Origin: Chlorokybus atmophyticus
Lineage: Eukaryota; Streptophyta; Chlorokybophyceae; Chlorokybales; Chlorokybaceae
Assembly (NCBI GenBank): GCA_009103225.1
Contig: RHPI01002699.1
Location: forward strand, 162,578 to 226,577
Length of the DNA stretch: 64,000 nt
Reading direction: 5' to 3'
Below, one piece after another: positions 60,701 to 64,000 of this stretch. The position numbers were made by a program, and so were the translations under genes. Below the pieces are notes generated by a model, which had not been told where the DNA came from, searched no databases, and was given only the letters and a program-made list of their open reading frames with translations. Position 1 is the first letter of the stretch. Every line of letters begins with the position of its first letter.

Positions 60701-61329
60701 CAGCGCTCAGGCCAACCACAGCAGCTACGAGGGGGAGTGCCTCGCTGCAGTGTGGGCTATCTCCTTCTTCAGACCTTTCCTCTTTGGTTGGCAATTTCAG
60801 CTGATCATCGATTATCAGCCACTCAAGTGGTTGATGATTAATTCATATTTGACAAGGAAACTTGCTCGCTGAGCCCTGTTGTTGCAGCAGTATGACTTCG
60901 AGATCGACCACCGTGCCGGCCTCATCAACCAGAGCGCGGATGGCCTCAGTCGCAACCCTTACCGCAGTACCAGCGATGCAACCGGAGCTCGGCACCAGCT
61001 CGGCCCTGCAGCAGCAGCTCCCACCGTGGTGGCCATGTTTGCTGTTGCCGCGTTATGATCAGGGCGCCAGATTATCACCACCGCCACCTCAACGGCAGAG
61101 GAGGTTTCTGCCCTTGAGTCTACCGGCCCCACAGTGACCACACCCCTAGGAGACGCCCACGCGGTCGATATTGAAGTTGACGACACCGAGCTGGCACCCA
61201 CGGACACCAGGCCTCACATATGGCTGGACCAGTCATCACTCTCCTTCCTTTAAAGTGGCCAGCTTCCCTCCAGCATGAGTGCACGAGAGAAATATCGTGT
61301 CAGTCAATGCACCCGCCACTATTGGTGAG

Positions 61330-62511
61330 CGGATGACAAGGTGTACCGCCGCGTCCATGACGAAGACAAGGAGGTGCCGACACCAGCCACACGCGAGGGC
61401 ATCATTGCTGCCCTCCACACTGAGCTTGGACACTTCGGTGTCAAGCGTACCGTCAGCGTAGTAAGGGCGCAGTATTGGTAGTATGGGCTTTCCAAACAGG
61501 TGAAGGGGTTCGTCAGTCGTTGCCAATAGTGTGACATGGTACGCGCCAGCCTCAACACACGCAGCGCCACCTTGCACCCTCTCCGCATCTCCGGTCTATC
61601 GCTGGGGACTCGACATATTGGGGGACTTGGCACCCTCGGCACGTGGCAACCGCTACATCCTAGTCATGATCGAGCACTTCTCCAAATGGGTGGAGCTGGT
61701 GCCATTACCCGACAAGAGCAGCAGGGGGGTGTCTCAAGCCTTCCTCTCCCATGTCCTCAGCCGGTTTGGCAGCTGCGCTGAGGTCATCACCGATCAGGGC
61801 ACTGAGTTCAGAGGGGAGTTCAACACCCTGCTGGACAGATGCTACATCGATCATCGCAGCACTTCGCGTGACCACCCTTAAGCCGACGGTCTTACCGAGC
61901 GGACAGTACAGACCATCAAGAAGGCACTCCGCAAGTACGTGCTGGAGTATGCGAAGAACACCTAGGACGACCACCTTCTGTGGGTGGCTCTTGGATATCG
62001 ATTGTTAAAGCAGGCGGCTCTGCGCAAGTACAGCTTATACTACCTGCTGTTCGAGCGTCCGCTATTGCTTCCCTTTCGTGCACAGCAGGAAGTAGACCGT
62101 GTGGTGAGCAACCTCGACAATCCCGACTGGATGCACTACGACATTACCACACACGCCACGCAATTTAAGCACACCGTTCTGGTGGCCTTCAACAACCTGC
62201 GCATCGCACAGCACCTTGACACCCTGCGCTACGAGCGCGTGCGGAGCGGCTTCTACAAAGAGCGCCAACGACGGTTTCAAGCAGGGGACTTCGCCTACCG
62301 CATGGCAGCCACCAAGGACACGCTCGACACCTCCGTGGGCCGCACCGTCTACAAGGTACTCAACGTGTACCACACAGGAGTGCTGGACCTCCTCGGTAAA
62401 AACGGCGAGAGGAAAAGACAACATGTAGAACTGCGCGCCATGTTACCTTCCTTACATAGCGGGCTTTGCGCGCATCCAGCACTCTCGCCCCGCCCGCAGC
62501 ACATGCTGTGA
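61330..62511 (+). pseudogene. int: Integrase of second Ty3-like element (broken)
   Basis: HHCC domain piece (LHTELGHFGVKRT, then C..C with a TAG between the cysteines) near 61415-61535. Core: RWGLDILGDLAP, ILVMIEHFSKWVELVPL, EVITDQGTEFRGEF (D,D positions present) and ADGLTERTVQTIKKAL with the catalytic Glu. Stops at about 61476, 61528, 61879 (TAA where the family has Gln in HPQADG) and 61963 (TAG). The C-terminal part (RRFQAGDFAYRMAATKDTLD...VYKVLNVYHTGVLDLL, about 62270-62400) resembles the GPY/F region of gypsy integrases. A one-base shift near 62450 separates it from the PHD finger. Confidence 0.75.
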
Positions 62512-63180
62512 ACGCTACGGCAGCGCCGGCGACGACGCACTCATAATGCTTTGCGATGGCTGCAACAAGGGCCTGCATTGCTACTGTCACAGCGCACTCG
62601 ACCACAAAGGACTTGGTGCTTTTATGGTCGATTTGTGGTGATTTAATGTACCTTCCCGGTACGTTCCCCCCACTTAACAACGCTGACGTCCTCGGCAGCT
62701 GGCGCCCATCAGCTGAGGAATCATCCCAGGGGTCTGATTTAGGGTCGGTCACCGGCCCCACCACCCAAGGACCGGCCAATTTAGGCCCATACCGGTCAAC
62801 GCGCGCACATCGCGCCGCTGCCGGCCCCACAGGTTGCGTCGCCGCGATAGGCAGGTCGCGCCCTACCGCGCCGACTGAACTGGTCAGTGCGGCTGACTGC
62901 TATTAGGCAAGTCGCGACCCATCGATGATGGCACTTATAAAGTGACCATTTACGATGTTATTGGATCGAGATTCAACGACCGCGGAATTCGTGTGCAAGG
63001 CAAGAATCGAACTCAAGTCTCAAGCTCCGATGATCAATGTCACAGCCCACTCGACCACAAAAGACTTGGTGCTTTTATGGTCGATTTGTGGTAATTTTAT
63101 GTACCATCCCGTTACAGCTACTGTCTGGAGCCCCCATTGGACGCAATACCCATGGAGGAGTACTGGTGCGACGATTGCCG
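62504..63180 (+). pseudogene. PHD finger at the end of the integrase, split by a TRIM
   Basis: The first half (62504-62584) shows CCERYGS...LCDGCNKGLHCYC; the second half (63117-63180) shows PPLDAIP and WCDDC, i.e. the C4-H-C3 cysteine/histidine pattern of a PHD finger. The TRIM at 62585-63116 lies between the halves. Leaving out the TRIM and one GCTAC copy keeps one open frame across the finger. PHD fingers read histone H3 tails; chromodomains at the same place in chromoviruses steer integration, so a targeting role is a reasonable inference. Confidence 0.75.
62585..63116 (-). mobile_element. TRIM element, 532 bases with 79-base LTRs, in the PHD finger
   Basis: Direct repeats at 62585-62663 and 63038-63116, flanked by an exact 5-base duplication GCTAC (62580-62584 and 63117-63121). 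Read on the minus strand: LTR TGTAACGGG...TGTGACA, then TTGATCATCGGAGC, a weak primer-site match, and before the other LTR the purine tract AAGTGGGGGGAA. That end now reads CG instead of TG. No coding capacity. Both the primer-site region and purine tract resemble those of the TRIM array at 4416-5342, but the sequences are different families. Confidence 0.85.
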
Positions 63181-63425
63181 CACCAACGGTCCTTTTCACC
63201 TGCGTTAACAACTGAGCTCTAGAGCTGGAACCTTCCCACAAACTAATGGGGGGTGGCTTGTTGACTGTGTGCCCTACAGCACAGCCTGTACACTAAAGAG
63301 GTCACCGCCTCCACATGTCCGTGTGATTCAGCAACAGCGGAGCAGCTCCATCAAGCACTCCTCGCCATACGAGCGGAATGATCTTCTACTTCTGCTACAT
63401 GTTATAACATTTTGCAGCGACAGGG
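63181..63425. other. Short non-coding stretch
   Basis: Between the PHD finger and the transposase remnant; nothing recognised. Confidence 0.4.
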
Positions 63426-64000
63426 CTAGCAAGCATGTCTTTCCCTGCAGCGGCTCGAGACAGTGTGACCCTCGACTCTCCTCGACCCGACACATACAAC
63501 AGCAATTGTGTACATACCGTTTGCGGCAGGGTCAACAGTGTCATTTTCCGGGGAAGGCAATGCCCGAACACTCATCAAGATGTCTTCATTACTCTGGCTT
63601 GCTTCCGTAGGCAGGTGATCATCCACCTCAACGAACTCATCAACAGATAGCATATCAGCGCGGGGAATGGGCAAATGCTGCATCATTTCGCCCATGTCGC
63701 GTATTACGGCGTGAATGACGCGGTTGCAGTCGGCAGGACTAGTGGCGTACCACTCTGGTGGGGTGATGCTAGTCTTCCTCCAACAATTGGAGATGGTGGT
63801 GGCATTCAACTCATCTCATGCCTCGTAATTCGACACAATGGCATCGCGCATTTGGACCTTTACTTTACTCAAGTCGGGGGTGGGATCGACATCATATTGT
63901 TAAAAAAGGTGCTGCTCCAGCTTTCTTTTGTACCTGCCCATACAAAGCAACAACAGCAACATCAGCATTACAATTTTTACAAATGTGGGGGGCCAGAGGC
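63426..64000 (-). pseudogene. pogo/Tigger-type (DDE_1) transposase, C-terminal part
   Basis: On the minus strand, RYKRKLEQHLF, then VKVQMRDAI, then ELNATTISNCWRKTSI, is the C-terminal helical block of Tigger/pogo/jerky-type transposases (usual form AW..V...TI.NCW...GI), followed by a long acidic tail. An in-frame TAA (about 63900) and a TGA at the usual Trp of AW (about 63819-63821) make it a pseudogene. The catalytic DDE core would lie beyond the window edge. It is of the type expected to mobilise the MITE at 54252-54679. Confidence 0.65.

Larger units (their letters stand above)
59140..61000 (+). pseudogene. pol: Reverse transcriptase and RNase H, split by a solo LTR
   Basis: RT blocks VMPLKKDSAGNWTDLRMCGDY, VFSILDMRQGYNQI, MPFGLKNAPAKLQRVMDNAL and the active-site box CYIDDILI (about 59689-59712). 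There is a stop (TAG, 59575) and a frameshift near 59776, after which the RT thumb/connection ([29 protein letters not shown]) and the start of RNase H (FILHTDWSKLGMGAVLVQ) follow. RNase H is cut at 60233 by a solo LTR and resumes at 60706 with SSYEGECLAAVWAI and IDYQPLKWLM, where the family has D-H before QPLKWLM and this copy has D-Y. Confidence 0.8.
56244..63180 (+). mobile_element. Second Ty3-like retroelement with PHD finger, decayed and invaded
   Basis: Order along the plus strand: Gag with two zinc knuckles, a low-complexity linker, RT, RNase H, integrase, then a PHD finger. This is the Ty3/gypsy order (RT before integrase). Stops and frameshifts are present throughout, and two other elements have inserted: a solo LTR (60234-60700) and a TRIM (62585-63116). 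Its own LTRs were not identified. Confidence 0.8.

Noticed and set aside
56244-62511. TAG/TAA read as Gln (alternative code), since several stops fall at Gln sites in the second Ty3-like element
   Set aside because: Other stops fall at Trp, Lys or Phe positions, and glyoxalase II and PA gene A end naturally in TAG at the expected C-terminus.

Overview
The window is nuclear DNA from an intron-rich eukaryote. Every protein-coding gene that could be modelled is split by short introns (about 60-520 bases), nearly all GT-AG, and the introns are full of TG/CA/GC dinucleotide runs. A five-membrane-segment protein with the GGF..HYWA block known from land-plant proteins, a plant-type CLC protein, and LTR elements primed by initiator tRNA-Met all point towards the green lineage (alga or early streptophyte). 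This is an inference with modest confidence; no marker gene fixes the taxon. Cellular genes end in TAG and TGA and read well with the standard code.

Layout. 1-6147: decayed Ty3/gypsy chromovirus (Gag zinc knuckle, protease, RT-RNase H, integrase, chromodomain) with its 3' LTR, into which a tandem array of a miniature LTR element (TRIM) has inserted (4416-5342). 6106-8800: broken MULE-type transposase gene with a SWIM zinc finger. 9414-22871: a large inverted duplication. Each arm carries a PA-domain membrane protein gene facing tail-to-tail a five-TM prominin-like gene. In the right arm both genes look intact. In the left arm the PA gene is intact, but the prominin-like copy is a pseudogene with a deletion and a ~630-base (AG)n expansion inside what was coding sequence. 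23163-25903: glyoxalase II. 26158-36639 (minus): a 33-exon, ~1,786-residue armadillo-repeat protein. 36640-41472: gene-poor, with a dispersed repeat family. 41473-46537 (minus): transcription elongation factor SPT5, 14 exons. 48384-53306 (minus): CLC anion channel/exchanger, 23 exons, with an altered first selectivity motif. 54252-54679: a pogo/Tigger-type MITE. 56244-63180: a second Ty3-like element whose integrase is followed by a PHD finger. A solo LTR has inserted in its RNase H region and a TRIM in its PHD finger, each with an exact 5-base target-site duplication. 63426-64000 (minus): 3' part of a pogo/Tigger-type transposase gene.

The housekeeping genes (glyoxalase II, SPT5, CLC, ARM protein) form an ordinary central block; the left and right thirds are accessory. 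The exon models below were built by hand from splice sites and reading-frame phase. Each complete model closes in frame, but no transcript evidence was available.
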